Assembly (NCBI RefSeq): GCF_041242975.1
Contig: NZ_CP162488.1
Coordinates: 2,718,001 to 2,782,000 of the forward strand
Length of the DNA: 64,000 nt
Reading direction: 5' to 3'
Source: Xanthomonas sp. DAR 35659
Lineage (GTDB): Bacteria > Pseudomonadota > Gammaproteobacteria > Xanthomonadales > Xanthomonadaceae
Position 1 is the first letter of the stretch, and every line of letters begins with the position of its first letter. A program made the translations under genes and the position numbers. Shown here piece by piece: positions 8,040-15,953 of this stretch. A model generated the notes under the pieces. That model was not told the origin of the DNA. It saw nothing but the letters and a program-made list of their open reading frames with translations, and searched no databases.

Positions 8040-9278
8040 CTACTTCGGCTGCCGCACCGGAATCACGATCCGGAACGTCGAGCCCTCGCCCACCACGCTG
8101 GTGACGTCGATACGGCCGTGGTGCTTGTTGATGATGCCGTAGGAGATCGACAGGCCCAGGCCGGTGCCGCTGCCGACCGGCTTGGTGGTGAAGAACGGGT
8201 CGAAGATGCGCTGCAGCAGGTCCGCCGGAATGCCGGCGCCCGAATCCTTGAACTCGATCCACACCTCTTCGCCGTCCTGGCCGGTGCTGACCACGATGGT
8301 GCCGCGCTCGCCGATCGCCTGGCCGGCGTTGAGCAACAGGTTCATGTACACCTGGTTGAGCTCGGACGGCAGGCACTCCACCAGCGGCAGGTTGCCGTAG
8401 TGGCGGTCCAGGGTGACCTTGTACTTGAGCTCGTTCCAGATGATGTTGATCGTGGACTCGAGCCCGGAATGCAGGTCCACCAGCTTCCAGGATTCCTCGC
8501 GGCCGGAGTAGGAGAAGTCCTTGAGGTCGCGCACGATGCGCGTCACCCGCTCGATGCCCTCGCGCGACTCGGCCATCAGTTGCGGCAGGTCGCGGCTGAT
8601 GAAGTCGATGTCGAAGCGGTTGCGGATGTCGTCGATTTCCGGGATCAGCGCCTTCGGATCCGGCGCGCGCAGGGCGCGCTCGTAGGCTTCGATCAGGGTG
8701 AACAGGCTGCGCAGGTATTCCTGCAGGCTGCCCAGGTTGGAGTGAACGTAGCCGATCGGGTTGTTGATCTCGTGCGCCACGCCGGCGGCGAGCTGGCCGA
8801 TGGAGGCCATCTTCTCCGACTGCAGCAGCTTTTCCTGCGCGCCGTTGAGGCGCAGGTAGGCCTGACGCAGTTCGGCATGGCGTTGCTGCAGTTCCTGTTC
8901 GTAGTCCTGCTGGCCTTCGATGCCCTGCAGCAGCGCCAGGTAGTGGCCATCGGCGTCGTCGCCATGGAAGTACAGGTGCGCCAGCACCACGTGCTCCTCG
9001 GTCGGCAGGCTGCCGCTCCAGCGGCCGTTGCTCCGCGCCTGCGAGCGCGCATCGTCGGGCAGCCATTGCGCCAGGCGTTCGCCCAGGGCGTGGTCGTCGA
9101 CGCTCTCGGCATTGCACAGGTGGCGGCGCGCGGCGCGGTTGGCCAGCAGCAGGCGACCATCGCGGCGGAACAGCACCAGGCCTTGGTCGACCAGCTCGCT
9201 CAGGGCGAGCAGGCGCGCGCGCGACGGCAGCGGCACCGCATCGGTGTACTGGGGATCGGCAAGATTCACGACAGGCAA
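8040..9278 (-). CDS. Soluble PAS sensor histidine kinase (RavS/RavA-like)
   Basis: The 412-residue cytoplasmic kinase has a PAS-like sensor (about 20-125), a coiled linker, then an H-box SIGQLAAGVAHEINNPIGY (about 165-180). The HATPase domain carries NLLLNAGQAI (N-box), DSGAGIP, FDPFFTTKPVGSGTGLGLS. The HEINNP form and PFFTTK motif place it in the NtrB/HPK4-like group. It is convergent with the ravR-like gene and lies next to flgN on the same strand. The position matches the second RavR-associated kinase of X. campestris, although assignment to RavS or RavA is inference. The start is uncertain: TTG at 9278 is the longest option, GTG at 9269 is also in frame, and neither has a clear ribosome-binding site. 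Confidence 0.82.
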   Translation of the reverse strand: MPVVNLADPQYTDAVPLPSRARLLALSELVDQGLVLFRRDGRLLLANRAARRHLCNAESVDDHALGERLAQWLPDDARSQARSNGRWSGSLPTEEHVVLAHLYFHGDDADGHYLALLQGIEGQQDYEQELQQRHAELRQAYLRLNGAQEKLLQSEKMASIGQLAAGVAHEINNPIGYVHSNLGSLQEYLRSLFTLIEAYERALRAPDPKALIPEIDDIRNRFDIDFISRDLPQLMAESREGIERVTRIVRDLKDFSYSGREESWKLVDLHSGLESTINIIWNELKYKVTLDRHYGNLPLVECLPSELNQVYMNLLLNAGQAIGERGTIVVSTGQDGEEVWIEFKDSGAGIPADLLQRIFDPFFTTKPVGSGTGLGLSISYGIINKHHGRIDVTSVVGEGSTFRIVIPVRQPK

Positions 9279-9354
9279 CGGGTAACTAGCGGACGCTCAA
9301 TATACGCCGATGCCCTCGCCAGGTGCGACGCCGGCCGCCGCCGACAGGGCGGAC

Positions 9355-9699
9355 TCAGGCGATCGCCAGGTGCCGGCTGGTGCGCAGCGTGCTGGACTGG
9401 CCGTTGGCGTCGTAGGACGAGGAACTCTCGCTGCGGCCCAGGTGGCGCAGCGCCCAGTTCACCTCGCGCCGCCGCCGCGACAGCAGCGCGCCGTTGGCGC
9501 GGTTGGCGTCGGCCAGTTCGCGCAGCAGCGATTCGGCCTCGGCGCCGGCCGGCACATCGGCCTCCAGCGCGCGCAGCGCCGCCAGCTTGTCGCTGGTCGC
9601 CTGCATCAGGCGCTCGACATTGTGATCCAACAACGCCTGCCGTTCGCCGGCGAGCGCGTCGCTGAGCTGCTGCAAGGGGTTGGTCACGGCGGCGTTCAT
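9355..9699 (-). CDS. flgN: FlgN-like export chaperone for hook-associated proteins
   Basis: The 114-residue all-helical protein begins MNAAVTNPLQQLSDALAGERQALL. It has the heptad-rich N-terminal helix and the variable charged C-terminus of FlgN, the cytosolic chaperone of FlgK and FlgL. Sequence identity in this family is low, so the call rests mainly on size, helical pattern and linkage. Its ATG overlaps the flgM stop codon by 4 bp (ATGA), which implies translational coupling. Transcription should come from the FliA promoter ahead of flgM. Confidence 0.8.
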   Translation of the reverse strand: MNAAVTNPLQQLSDALAGERQALLDHNVERLMQATSDKLAALRALEADVPAGAEAESLLRELADANRANGALLSRRRREVNWALRHLGRSESSSSYDANGQSSTLRTSRHLAIA

Positions 9700-10013
9700 G
9701 CGCTGAGCTGCTTGTCCAGGTCGAGCATACGGTTGGCGATGGCGTCGGGGTTGATCTTGTAGCTGCCGTTCTGCAGCGCGCTGCGCACCGCATCGACGCG
9801 GTTGCTGTCCACCGCCGGCGCGGCCGACAGTTCGCGCTGCAGGGTCTGCAGGCCGGAGGCCTCGCCGGTCAGGCGCAGGCTGTCGGCGGCGGCCGAGGCA
9901 TCCACTGCTCGCGCCTTCCCGTCCTCGGACGCACCGGTCGCCGCCTTGGTATTGACGGACGTGGTGCGAAGCGCGGCCTGGCTGGGCAAGCTCCCTTCGA
10001 TTTTCTGGCTCAT
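9696..10013 (-). CDS. flgM: Anti-sigma-28 factor FlgM
   Basis: The 105-residue protein has a low-complexity Ala/Ser/Thr-rich N-terminal half, as expected for the disordered exported part. The C-terminal segment VDSNRVDAVRSALQNGSYKINPDAIANRMLDLDKQL is the conserved FliA-binding region. FlgM holds FliA inactive until the hook is complete and FlgM is secreted. A FliA promoter at 10044-10070 shows that it is part of its own target's regulon (negative feedback). Confidence 0.95.
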   Translation of the reverse strand: MSQKIEGSLPSQAALRTTSVNTKAATGASEDGKARAVDASAAADSLRLTGEASGLQTLQRELSAAPAVDSNRVDAVRSALQNGSYKINPDAIANRMLDLDKQLSA

Positions 10014-10043
10014 GGCGGAAATCCTGTTACGGGTTCGGTGTAG

Positions 10044-10070
10044 GTAACGGCCCTACACCCCCGAACTTTA
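10044..10070 (-). promoter_or_regulatory. FliA promoter of flgM-flgN
   Basis: The minus strand reads TAAAGTTC (10070-10063), 11 bases, then GCCGTTAC (10051-10044). That is TAAA-N15-GCCGTTAC, one of the best FliA matches in the window, 30 bp before the flgM start. Confidence 0.75.
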
Positions 10071-10079
10071 GGCCGGATC

Positions 10080-10730
10080 TCACCGCGTCACTAAAACGTC
10101 GCCATTCTGTGACACAGTTCCCTGAATGACGCGACGTGAAGACAGGTTTTCGACGGTCACCCGCTCGTTCTCGCCGCCATCGCTGAGCGCGCGGCCCGCC
10201 ATCCGCACTTCCAGGGCGCCGTTGCGCGCCACCAGCGCCACATTGTCGCCGCGCCGCACCAGCCGCTGCGCGACCAGGTCGCTGGACGACAACAGGCTGC
10301 CGGCCTGCAGGGTGCGCCGGACCACGCGGCCGATCGCCACCGCCGGATCGGTCATCGCGGCGCCGACGATGCGTGCCGCGTCGCGCTGCTCGGAGACGAT
10401 ATCGGTGGCGCCGACGGTCTCTCCAGCGGCCAGGCCGCGGCTGAGCACCAGCACGTTCTGCAGGCGCCGCACCTTGACCGGCACGAACAGGCGCCAGCCG
10501 GCCTCGCGCGGGCAACTCACCTCGACCGTGGTGGTGCCGGTCGGCTGCGCCTGCAACGGCACCGGGCACAGCGGCACCCGCACCGAGGGGTCCAGCGTCG
10601 CCTCGGCGGTCGCGTCCGGGCCGAGCGTGGACAAGGCCGCGGCGCGGATCGAGTCCACCGTCTGGAATTCCGCGGCCCAGGCGGGCAGTGCCGCGAGCAG
10701 GACCACTAGCAGGATCAGGCGCATCGCCAT
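10080..10730 (-). CDS. flgA: P-ring assembly chaperone FlgA
   Basis: The protein starts MAMRLILLVVLLAALPAWAAEF, a signal peptide with probable cleavage after AWA, so it acts in the periplasm, where FlgA helps FlgI assemble around the rod. The C-terminal half is a SAF-type domain (VLVLSRGLAAGETVGATDIV and the beta-rich end QGTVSQNGDVLVTR). An in-frame start further upstream at 10781 would lie beyond the sigma-54 element at 10759-10774 and would add residues unlike a signal peptide, so I chose ATG 10730 (ATG 10724 is equally possible). It is the first gene of the minus-strand group flgA-flgM-flgN. Confidence 0.92.
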   Translation of the reverse strand: MAMRLILLVVLLAALPAWAAEFQTVDSIRAAALSTLGPDATAEATLDPSVRVPLCPVPLQAQPTGTTTVEVSCPREAGWRLFVPVKVRRLQNVLVLSRGLAAGETVGATDIVSEQRDAARIVGAAMTDPAVAIGRVVRRTLQAGSLLSSSDLVAQRLVRRGDNVALVARNGALEVRMAGRALSDGGENERVTVENLSSRRVIQGTVSQNGDVLVTR

Positions 10731-10758
10731 GTCTCGGAGAGAAGGTTCGCCATGCCAA

Positions 10759-10774
10759 TGCAAAGCCCGTGCCG
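10759..10774 (-). promoter_or_regulatory. Sigma-54 promoter of flgA
   Basis: The minus strand reads CGGCAC-GGGCT-TTGCA, a GG-N10-GC element with one mismatch to TGGCAC-N5-TTGC. It is about 30 bp before the flgA ATG. Confidence 0.65.
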
Positions 10775-11044
10775 CACCCACGGATAGCGCGCTGGGAGCG
10801 GCATCTCCGACGGCAGTGCGATGCGGCGACTACGCCAAGGCCATTGCGGGTCGACACCGGGCCTCGGATCGCGCCAGATCCCAGACGCGGCACCACTAAT
10901 AAGGCCGCGCCTGGCGATAGTGCCCCCTGACTGGCTTGCAAGAGCGCCGTCCTGCCTTGCTCGACGCAGTAGCCGTCGTCTGCGTGCGCGCGCCTTCGCA
11001 CGCCCCACGCCCCGGCCTGGTCACGCGCGCCGCCGACTTGGCCC

Positions 11045-11072
11045 TCAAGTTCCGCCGCGCAGGCGCCGATAT
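11045..11072 (+). promoter_or_regulatory. FliA-like promoter overlapping the cheV start
   Basis: TCAAGTTC (11045-11052) and GCCGATAT (11065-11072) form TCAA-N16-GCCGATAT, one base longer than the usual spacer. Its -10 box includes the first candidate ATG (11071), so transcription would begin close to the second ATG (11080). Confidence 0.5.
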
Positions 11073-11079
11073 GAACGCC

Positions 11080-12024
11080 ATGAGTCATGACCTCCTCAAC
11101 CGAATCGACCAGCGCACCCGCTTGGCGGGCCACAACCGGCTTGCCCTGCTGCTGTTCCGGCTGGGTGGTCGTCAGCTTTTTGGCGTGAACGTCTTCAAGG
11201 TGCAGGAAGTGTTGCGCCGGCCGGAGCTGTTCCAGGTGCCGGGGCTGCCACTGCAATTCTCCGGCGTCGCCGACGTGCGCGGCCGCTCGGTACCGGTGCT
11301 CGACCTGGGCCTGGCGATCGGCCACCCGGAACGCGAGACGCAGGCCGACAAGGCGCCCGGCTACCTGGTGGTCACCGAGTTCAACCGCTCGGTGCAGGGC
11401 TTCCTGGTCAGCGGCGTGGAGCGCATCGTCAACATCGCGGTGGAGGACATCCATCCGCCGCCGGAACTGGGCGCCGAATCCAGCTACCTGACCGCGGTGA
11501 CCCGTTTCCAGGGCGAGCTGATCCAGGTCATCGACGTGGAGAGCGTGCTGGCCGATATCGCCCAGACCCGGGTCGAGGCCAATCTCGATCCGTCGCTGGC
11601 GCTCACCGGCGCGCAGCTGCAGGTGCTGGTGGTGGACGATTCGCGGGTGGCGCGGCAACAGATCCGCAGCGTGCTGGACCAGCTCGGGGTCGGCGCCACC
11701 CTGCTCTCCGACGGCCGCCAGGCCCTGGACCACCTGTTGCAGATCCACGCCAGCGGCGAGAATCCGGCCGACCGCTACGCCATGGTTATTTCCGACATCG
11801 AGATGCCGGCGATGGACGGCTATACGCTGACGACGGAAATCCGGCGCCACCCGGGCCTGGCCGGCCTGTACGTGCTGCTGCACACCTCGCTGTCGGGCGT
11901 GTTCAACAACGCCATGGTCGAGCGCGTCGGCGCCAACGCCTTCGTCGCCAAGTACAGCCCGCACGAGCTGGCCGACTACGTGCTGGCGCGCCTGCGGGTG
12001 GTCGCCGAGGCCCAGGTCGCCTAG
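11080..12024 (+). CDS. cheV: Chemotaxis coupling protein CheV (CheW-REC)
   Basis: This 314-residue protein begins MSHDLLNRIDQRTRLAGHNRLALLLFRL, the usual CheV N-terminus. A CheW-like coupling domain (about 20-165) is followed by a receiver domain (about 185-310) with DDS, acceptor Asp in ISDIEMPAMDG and Lys in FVAKYSP. CheV links chemoreceptors to CheA and tunes adaptation by phosphorylation. ATG 11071 would add three residues but lies inside the apparent FliA -10 box. The gene ends before a strong hairpin (12031-12053) and precedes the flgB operon, so it is likely a single-gene unit. Confidence 0.92.
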   Translation: MSHDLLNRIDQRTRLAGHNRLALLLFRLGGRQLFGVNVFKVQEVLRRPELFQVPGLPLQFSGVADVRGRSVPVLDLGLAIGHPERETQADKAPGYLVVTEFNRSVQGFLVSGVERIVNIAVEDIHPPPELGAESSYLTAVTRFQGELIQVIDVESVLADIAQTRVEANLDPSLALTGAQLQVLVVDDSRVARQQIRSVLDQLGVGATLLSDGRQALDHLLQIHASGENPADRYAMVISDIEMPAMDGYTLTTEIRRHPGLAGLYVLLHTSLSGVFNNAMVERVGANAFVAKYSPHELADYVLARLRVVAEAQVA

Positions 12025-12030
12025 CTCCGC

Positions 12031-12053
12031 GGCTCCGGCGCGACGCCGGAGCC
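12031..12053 (+). terminator. Terminator-like hairpin after cheV
   Basis: GGCTCCGGCG (12031-12040), a three-base loop and CGCCGGAGCC (12044-12053) form a perfect 10-bp stem. No T-run follows, so its strength as an intrinsic terminator is uncertain. Confidence 0.5.
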
Positions 12054-12145
12054 TGCGCACGTGGCGACGCGGATCGCCCGATCCTCCCTGTCGTGCAGGG
12101 GAACCGCCCCCCAATCCACTGCGCGATCGCCGGCCACCCCACTTT

Positions 12146-12160
12146 TGGCACAGGCCTTGC
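12146..12160 (+). promoter_or_regulatory. Sigma-54 promoter of the flgB operon
   Basis: TGGCAC-AGGCC-TTGC matches the consensus exactly at the conserved positions (GG-N10-GC). It lies about 34 bp before the flgB ATG and should drive flgBCDE(F). Confidence 0.8.
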
Positions 12161-12193
12161 CTGTTCTCCTGCAACGAACCGCGGGAGCGCGCC

Positions 12194-12598
12194 ATGTCCA
12201 ATCTGATTTCATCCTACCTGGGGGTCCACGGCGACGCCCTGCCGCTGCGCGAGCAACGGATGAAGCTGATCGCCAGCAACCTCAGCAACGTCGACACCCC
12301 GGGCTACAAGGCCCAGGACCTGGATTTCGACGCGGCCATGCGCGCCGCCCAGGGCCAGCGCGACGGCAGCCAGATGCAGGTGACCGACAGCCGCCACATC
12401 GCCGTCGGCGGCACCGCCAACGGCCTCAACCCGTTCCAGATCACCCGCGAGGCCGCCCAGCCCAGCCTCGACGGCAATACCGTCGACGCCGATGCCGAGC
12501 GCGCCGCTTACGGCCGCGCCGCGCTGGAATACCGCGCGTCGCTGAGCTTCGTCGAATCCAAGGTGCGCGGCATGCTCACCGCGATCACGGGTCAATAA
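12194..12598 (+). CDS. flgB: Proximal rod protein FlgB
   Basis: The 134-residue protein carries the rod N-terminal signature REQRMKLIASNLSNVDTPGYKAQDLDF and ends with the C-terminal helix YRASLSFVESKVRGMLTAITG. FlgB is the first rod subunit on the MS ring in the periplasm, exported by the flagellar type III system without a cleaved signal. It is first in the sigma-54-driven rod/hook operon, 3 bp ahead of flgC. Confidence 0.97.
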   Translation: MSNLISSYLGVHGDALPLREQRMKLIASNLSNVDTPGYKAQDLDFDAAMRAAQGQRDGSQMQVTDSRHIAVGGTANGLNPFQITREAAQPSLDGNTVDADAERAAYGRAALEYRASLSFVESKVRGMLTAITGQ

Positions 12599-12600
12599 GC

Positions 12601-13008
12601 ATGAGCAATCTACCGATCTTCGATGTCGCCGGCTCCGCGCTGCAGGCGCAGTCGGTGCGCCTGAGCACCATCGCCAGCAACCTGGCCAACGCCGACTCGG
12701 TGGCCGGCTCGGCCGAGGCCGCCTACAAGCCGATCGAACCGATCTTCCAGGCGGTGCGCAATCCGCACGACAGCAGCCTGACCGGGGTCAACGTCAAGGA
12801 AATCTCGCAGAGCAAGGATCCGCCGCTCAAGCGCTACGAGCCCGGCCATCCGCTCGCCGATGCCGACGGCTACATCTACTCGCCGGACGTGGACCCGGTG
12901 TCGCAGATGGTCAACCTGATCTCCGCCTCGCGCAATTACCAGGCAGGCGTGGAAGTCCTCAACACCGCCAAGGAACTGGCGTTGGCCACCTTGACCATGG
13001 GCCGCTAA
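12601..13008 (+). CDS. flgC: Proximal rod protein FlgC
   Basis: The 135-residue protein starts MSNLPIFDVAGSALQAQSVRL and contains IASNLANADSV, the conserved rod N-terminal motif. The C-terminus has DPVSQMVNLISASRNYQAGVEVLNTAKELALATL. It forms the proximal rod with FlgB and FlgF. It starts three bases after the flgB stop. Confidence 0.97.
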   Translation: MSNLPIFDVAGSALQAQSVRLSTIASNLANADSVAGSAEAAYKPIEPIFQAVRNPHDSSLTGVNVKEISQSKDPPLKRYEPGHPLADADGYIYSPDVDPVSQMVNLISASRNYQAGVEVLNTAKELALATLTMGR

Positions 13009-13049
13009 GCGCCCCTCCCTCCCGCCGCCTCCCGGCCTAGGACGTCCCA

Positions 13050-13715
13050 ATGAGTACCGTCAACAGCGACATCTATTCCAGCCTCGGGCTGACCGCCTCC
13101 AGCGCCAGCAAGCCCAAGACGTCGGCATTGAACCAGGCCGACTTCCTGAAGCTGATGACCGAGCAGTTGCAGCACCAGGATCCGCTCAAGCCGATGGACA
13201 ACAGCCAGATGGTGTCGCAGATGGCGCAGCTGTCCACCGTGCAGGGCATCGGCGACCTCAACAAGACGGTCACCGCGCTGTCCGATTCGATGGGCACCGA
13301 CCAGATCCTGCGCGGCGCGCAGCTGGTCGGGCACAAGGTGCTGGTGCCGTCGGCGACGATGCCGCTGGGCGCCACGGGCGGGGTCGACGGCGTGATCGCC
13401 GCGCCCGGCGCCGGCATCGTCAACCTCACCGTCAGCGACGCCAACGGCAACGCGATCAAGCAGATCAGCGTCAGCGCCAGCAAGGCCGGCGAGGTCAACT
13501 TCAACTGGGACGGCACCGACGTCAACGGGATCCGCCAGGCCGCCGGCAAGTACACCGTCACCGCCACGCATACCGACAGCCAGGGCGCCAACACCACGCT
13601 GTCCACCTACGTCCAGGCCCCGGTCGAGAGCGCCACCATCGGCTCGGACGGGATCTATCTCGATCTGACCGGGCTGGGCACCGCCCCGCTCGCCAACGTG
13701 CTCCGCGTCAGCTGA
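13050..13715 (+). CDS. flgD: Hook cap protein FlgD
   Basis: This 221-residue protein has the conserved N-terminus LNQADFLKLMTEQLQHQDPLKPMDNSQMVSQMAQLSTV, the FlgD export and cap region. The C-terminal half is a beta-sandwich domain with an internal FlgD Ig-like stretch (VNFNWDGTDVNGIRQAAGKYTVTA). It caps the growing hook and is removed on completion. It lies between flgC and flgE in the operon. Confidence 0.97.
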   Translation: MSTVNSDIYSSLGLTASSASKPKTSALNQADFLKLMTEQLQHQDPLKPMDNSQMVSQMAQLSTVQGIGDLNKTVTALSDSMGTDQILRGAQLVGHKVLVPSATMPLGATGGVDGVIAAPGAGIVNLTVSDANGNAIKQISVSASKAGEVNFNWDGTDVNGIRQAAGKYTVTATHTDSQGANTTLSTYVQAPVESATIGSDGIYLDLTGLGTAPLANVLRVS

Positions 13716-13740
13716 GCCGGCCAATCCACAGGAGTCCATC

Positions 13741-14964
13741 ATGGGTTTCAATACTTCGCTGTCCGGCATCAAGGCGGCCAACTCCGACCTCAACGTCACC
13801 GCCAACAACATCGCCAACGTCAACACCACCGGCTTCAAGGAATCGCGCGCCGAGTTCGCCGACCTGTTCTCCACCACCGGCTACGGCCTGGCGCGCAACG
13901 CCATCGGCGCCGGCGTGCGGGTGAGCAACGTGGCCCAGCAGTTCTCGCAGGGCAACGTCGACCCGACCGGGCGCAACCTGGACCTGGCGATCTCCGGCGA
14001 AGGCTTCTTCACCCTGACCAACAACGGCGCCAAGGTCTACTCGCGCGCCGGCAACTTCCAGACCGACGCCAACGGCTATGTGGTCAATCCGCAGGGCGCC
14101 AAGCTGCAGGTGTTCCCGCCGGCGGCCAACGGCAACGGCTTCGCGGTCGGCACGCTGACCGACCTGCAGTTGCTGACCACCGACAGCTCGCCCAAGCAGA
14201 GCGGCATGGTGAACCTGATGTTCACCCTGCCCGGCAACGCCAGCCAGCCGACCGTGGCCACCTTCTCCCCGAGCGACGCCAACAGCTACAACCACTCCAC
14301 CGGCGGCATCACCGTCTACGATTCGCTGGGCGTCAGCCATACCCAGACCTCGTACTTCGTCAAGACCGCCAACCCGAACGAGTGGCAGGTGCACAACTAT
14401 GTCGACGGCGTGGCGGTGGGCACGCCGAGCACGCTGCAGTTCGATGGCAACGGCAAGCTCACCTCGCCGACCGACGGCCGCATCGCGCTGAGCACGTTCA
14501 CTCCGAGCACCGGCGCCGGCACGCTCAACCTGACCCTGGACGTGAGCGGTTCGACCCAGTACGGCGAAGCCTTCGCCCTGCGCGATGCGCGCCAGGACGG
14601 CTACGCCAGCGGCAAGCTCAACTCGATCAGCATCGACGCCAACGGCGTGGTCTACGCGCGCTACTCCAACAACGCCGACAAGGCGCTGGGCCAGGTGGCG
14701 ATGACCAACTTCGTCAACCCGCAGGGCCTGAGTTCGCTCGGCGACAACGTGTGGGCGGAAAGCTCGGGCTCGGGCAATGCGCGCACCGGCGCCCCAGGCA
14801 CCTCGGACTTCGGCGGCATCCAGTCCGGCGCGCTGGAATCCTCCACCGTGGATCTCACAGAACAGCTGGTCAACATGATCGTCGCGCAGCGCAACTTCCA
14901 GGCCAACTCGCAGATGATCTCGACCCAGGATCAGGTCACGCAGACGATCATCAATATCCGTTGA
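13741..14964 (+). CDS. flgE: Hook protein FlgE
   Basis: The 407-residue protein has the rod/hook N-terminus MGFNTSLSGIKAANSDLNVTANNIANVNTTGFKESRAEF. The central FlgE domain is rich in Ser, Thr and Asn. The C-terminus is VDLTEQLVNMIVAQRNFQANSQMISTQDQVTQTIINIR. Size is normal for the family. A GGAG-like site precedes the ATG (ACAGGAGTCCATC). The gene is followed within 10 bp by an inverted-repeat element that separates it from flgF. Confidence 0.97.
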   Translation: MGFNTSLSGIKAANSDLNVTANNIANVNTTGFKESRAEFADLFSTTGYGLARNAIGAGVRVSNVAQQFSQGNVDPTGRNLDLAISGEGFFTLTNNGAKVYSRAGNFQTDANGYVVNPQGAKLQVFPPAANGNGFAVGTLTDLQLLTTDSSPKQSGMVNLMFTLPGNASQPTVATFSPSDANSYNHSTGGITVYDSLGVSHTQTSYFVKTANPNEWQVHNYVDGVAVGTPSTLQFDGNGKLTSPTDGRIALSTFTPSTGAGTLNLTLDVSGSTQYGEAFALRDARQDGYASGKLNSISIDANGVVYARYSNNADKALGQVAMTNFVNPQGLSSLGDNVWAESSGSGNARTGAPGTSDFGGIQSGALESSTVDLTEQLVNMIVAQRNFQANSQMISTQDQVTQTIINIR

Positions 14965-14970
14965 TGAGCG

Positions 14971-15067
14971 CCGGGAATCGGGAATGGGGAGTCGGGAATC
15001 GTAAGCGCGGTTCCCGTCGCCGCCGTCCCGCTTTCCTCCATTCCCGATTCCCCATTCCCGGTTCCCG
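14971..15067. repeat. GGGAATC-type inverted repeat, copy 2, between flgE and flgF
   Basis: Left arm 14971-15000 and right arm 15038-15067 are near-perfect inverted copies of about 30 bases (about two mismatches), separated by about 37 bases. In RNA they would form a long stem-loop. The right arm ends 3 bp before the flgF ATG, so it occupies the place where a ribosome-binding site should be. It is the same family as the element at 7884-8039. Confidence 0.75.
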
Positions 15068-15070
15068 CCC

Positions 15071-15826
15071 ATGGACAAAGCACTCTACGTCGCCATGACC
15101 GGCGCCCGCGCCTCGCTGCAGGCGCAGAGCACGGTCTCGCACAACCTGGCCAACGTCGAAACCGCCGGTTTCAAGGCGGCGCTGGCCAATACCGAGGCGT
15201 TCCGCATCAAGGGCGCCGGTTATCCGTCGCGCATCGATGCGCTGCACATCGACCAGGGCTTCAACCGCGACGTCGGCGCGCAGCAGGTGACCGGCAATGC
15301 GCTGGACATCTCGCTCAGCGCCGACAACTGGCTGGCGGTGCAGGCCAGCGACGGCAAGGAGGCGTACACGCGCGGCGGCGAACTGGCGTTGACCGCGAAC
15401 GGGCAACTGGTCACCTCCAGCGGCCGCGCGGTGCTCGACGACCAGGGCAATCCGATGGCGATCCCGCCGCACCAGGCGCTGGAGATCGGCGAGGACGGCA
15501 CGGTGTCGATCGTGCCGCTGGGCGAAGGCCCGCAGGCGATGACCGCGGTCGGCAAGATGAAGGTGGTGCAGGCGCCCTACGAGCGCCTCGAGCGCCGCCC
15601 CGACGGGCTGATGCGCAACATCAGCGACGATCCGACCCAGGCCTTCGCCCTGGCCACCGGCACCGCGGTCCACACCGGCGCGCTGGAAGGCAGCAACGTC
15701 GATGCGGCCGGCGCGCTGGTGCAGATGATCCAGTTGCAGCGCCAGTTCGAGATGCAGGTGAAGGTGATCAAGCACGGCGACGAGAATGCGCAGTCGGCCA
15801 ACACCATGCTGCGCCTGAACGGCTAA
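15071..15826 (+). CDS. flgF: Proximal rod protein FlgF
   Basis: This 251-residue protein starts [39 protein letters not shown] and ends [38 protein letters not shown], both typical of FlgF. The middle (AEAYTRGG-type beta region at [19 protein letters not shown]) is shared with FlgG. No purine-rich Shine-Dalgarno sequence precedes the ATG, because the upstream DNA is the arm of an inverted repeat. Expression presumably depends on read-through from flgE. Confidence 0.96.
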   Translation: MDKALYVAMTGARASLQAQSTVSHNLANVETAGFKAALANTEAFRIKGAGYPSRIDALHIDQGFNRDVGAQQVTGNALDISLSADNWLAVQASDGKEAYTRGGELALTANGQLVTSSGRAVLDDQGNPMAIPPHQALEIGEDGTVSIVPLGEGPQAMTAVGKMKVVQAPYERLERRPDGLMRNISDDPTQAFALATGTAVHTGALEGSNVDAAGALVQMIQLQRQFEMQVKVIKHGDENAQSANTMLRLNG

Positions 15827-15884
15827 GCGCGACGCGCCGGAAACCGGCGCCGCGGCGGCGCCCGCCGAAACGCCGGCGCGATTC

Positions 15885-15900
15885 TGGCACGGCACATGCA
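15885..15900 (+). promoter_or_regulatory. Sigma-54 promoter of the flgG operon
   Basis: TGGCAC-GGCAC-ATGCA gives GG-N10-GC with one mismatch in the -12 box. It lies 54 bp before flgG and should serve flgGHIJKL. Confidence 0.7.
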
Positions 15901-15953
15901 TCAGTCCCCCTGCCCCTCGCGGTTGTCGGGGCCACCATCAGAGGAATCGCGTC

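Larger units (their letters stand above)
10731..11079. other. Divergent regulatory region between flgA and cheV
   Basis: This spacer holds the sigma-54 element of flgA on the minus strand (10759-10774) and a FliA-like element for cheV at its right end (11045-11072). ORFs can be drawn across it, including an N-terminal extension of cheV from 10936, but their composition is unlike real protein. I see nothing else here. Confidence 0.5.

Noticed and set aside
10936..11079. N-terminal extension of CheV from 10936
   Set aside because: The extra 48 residues are Arg/Ala-rich and outside the CheV family length. The FliA-like element lies inside this stretch.
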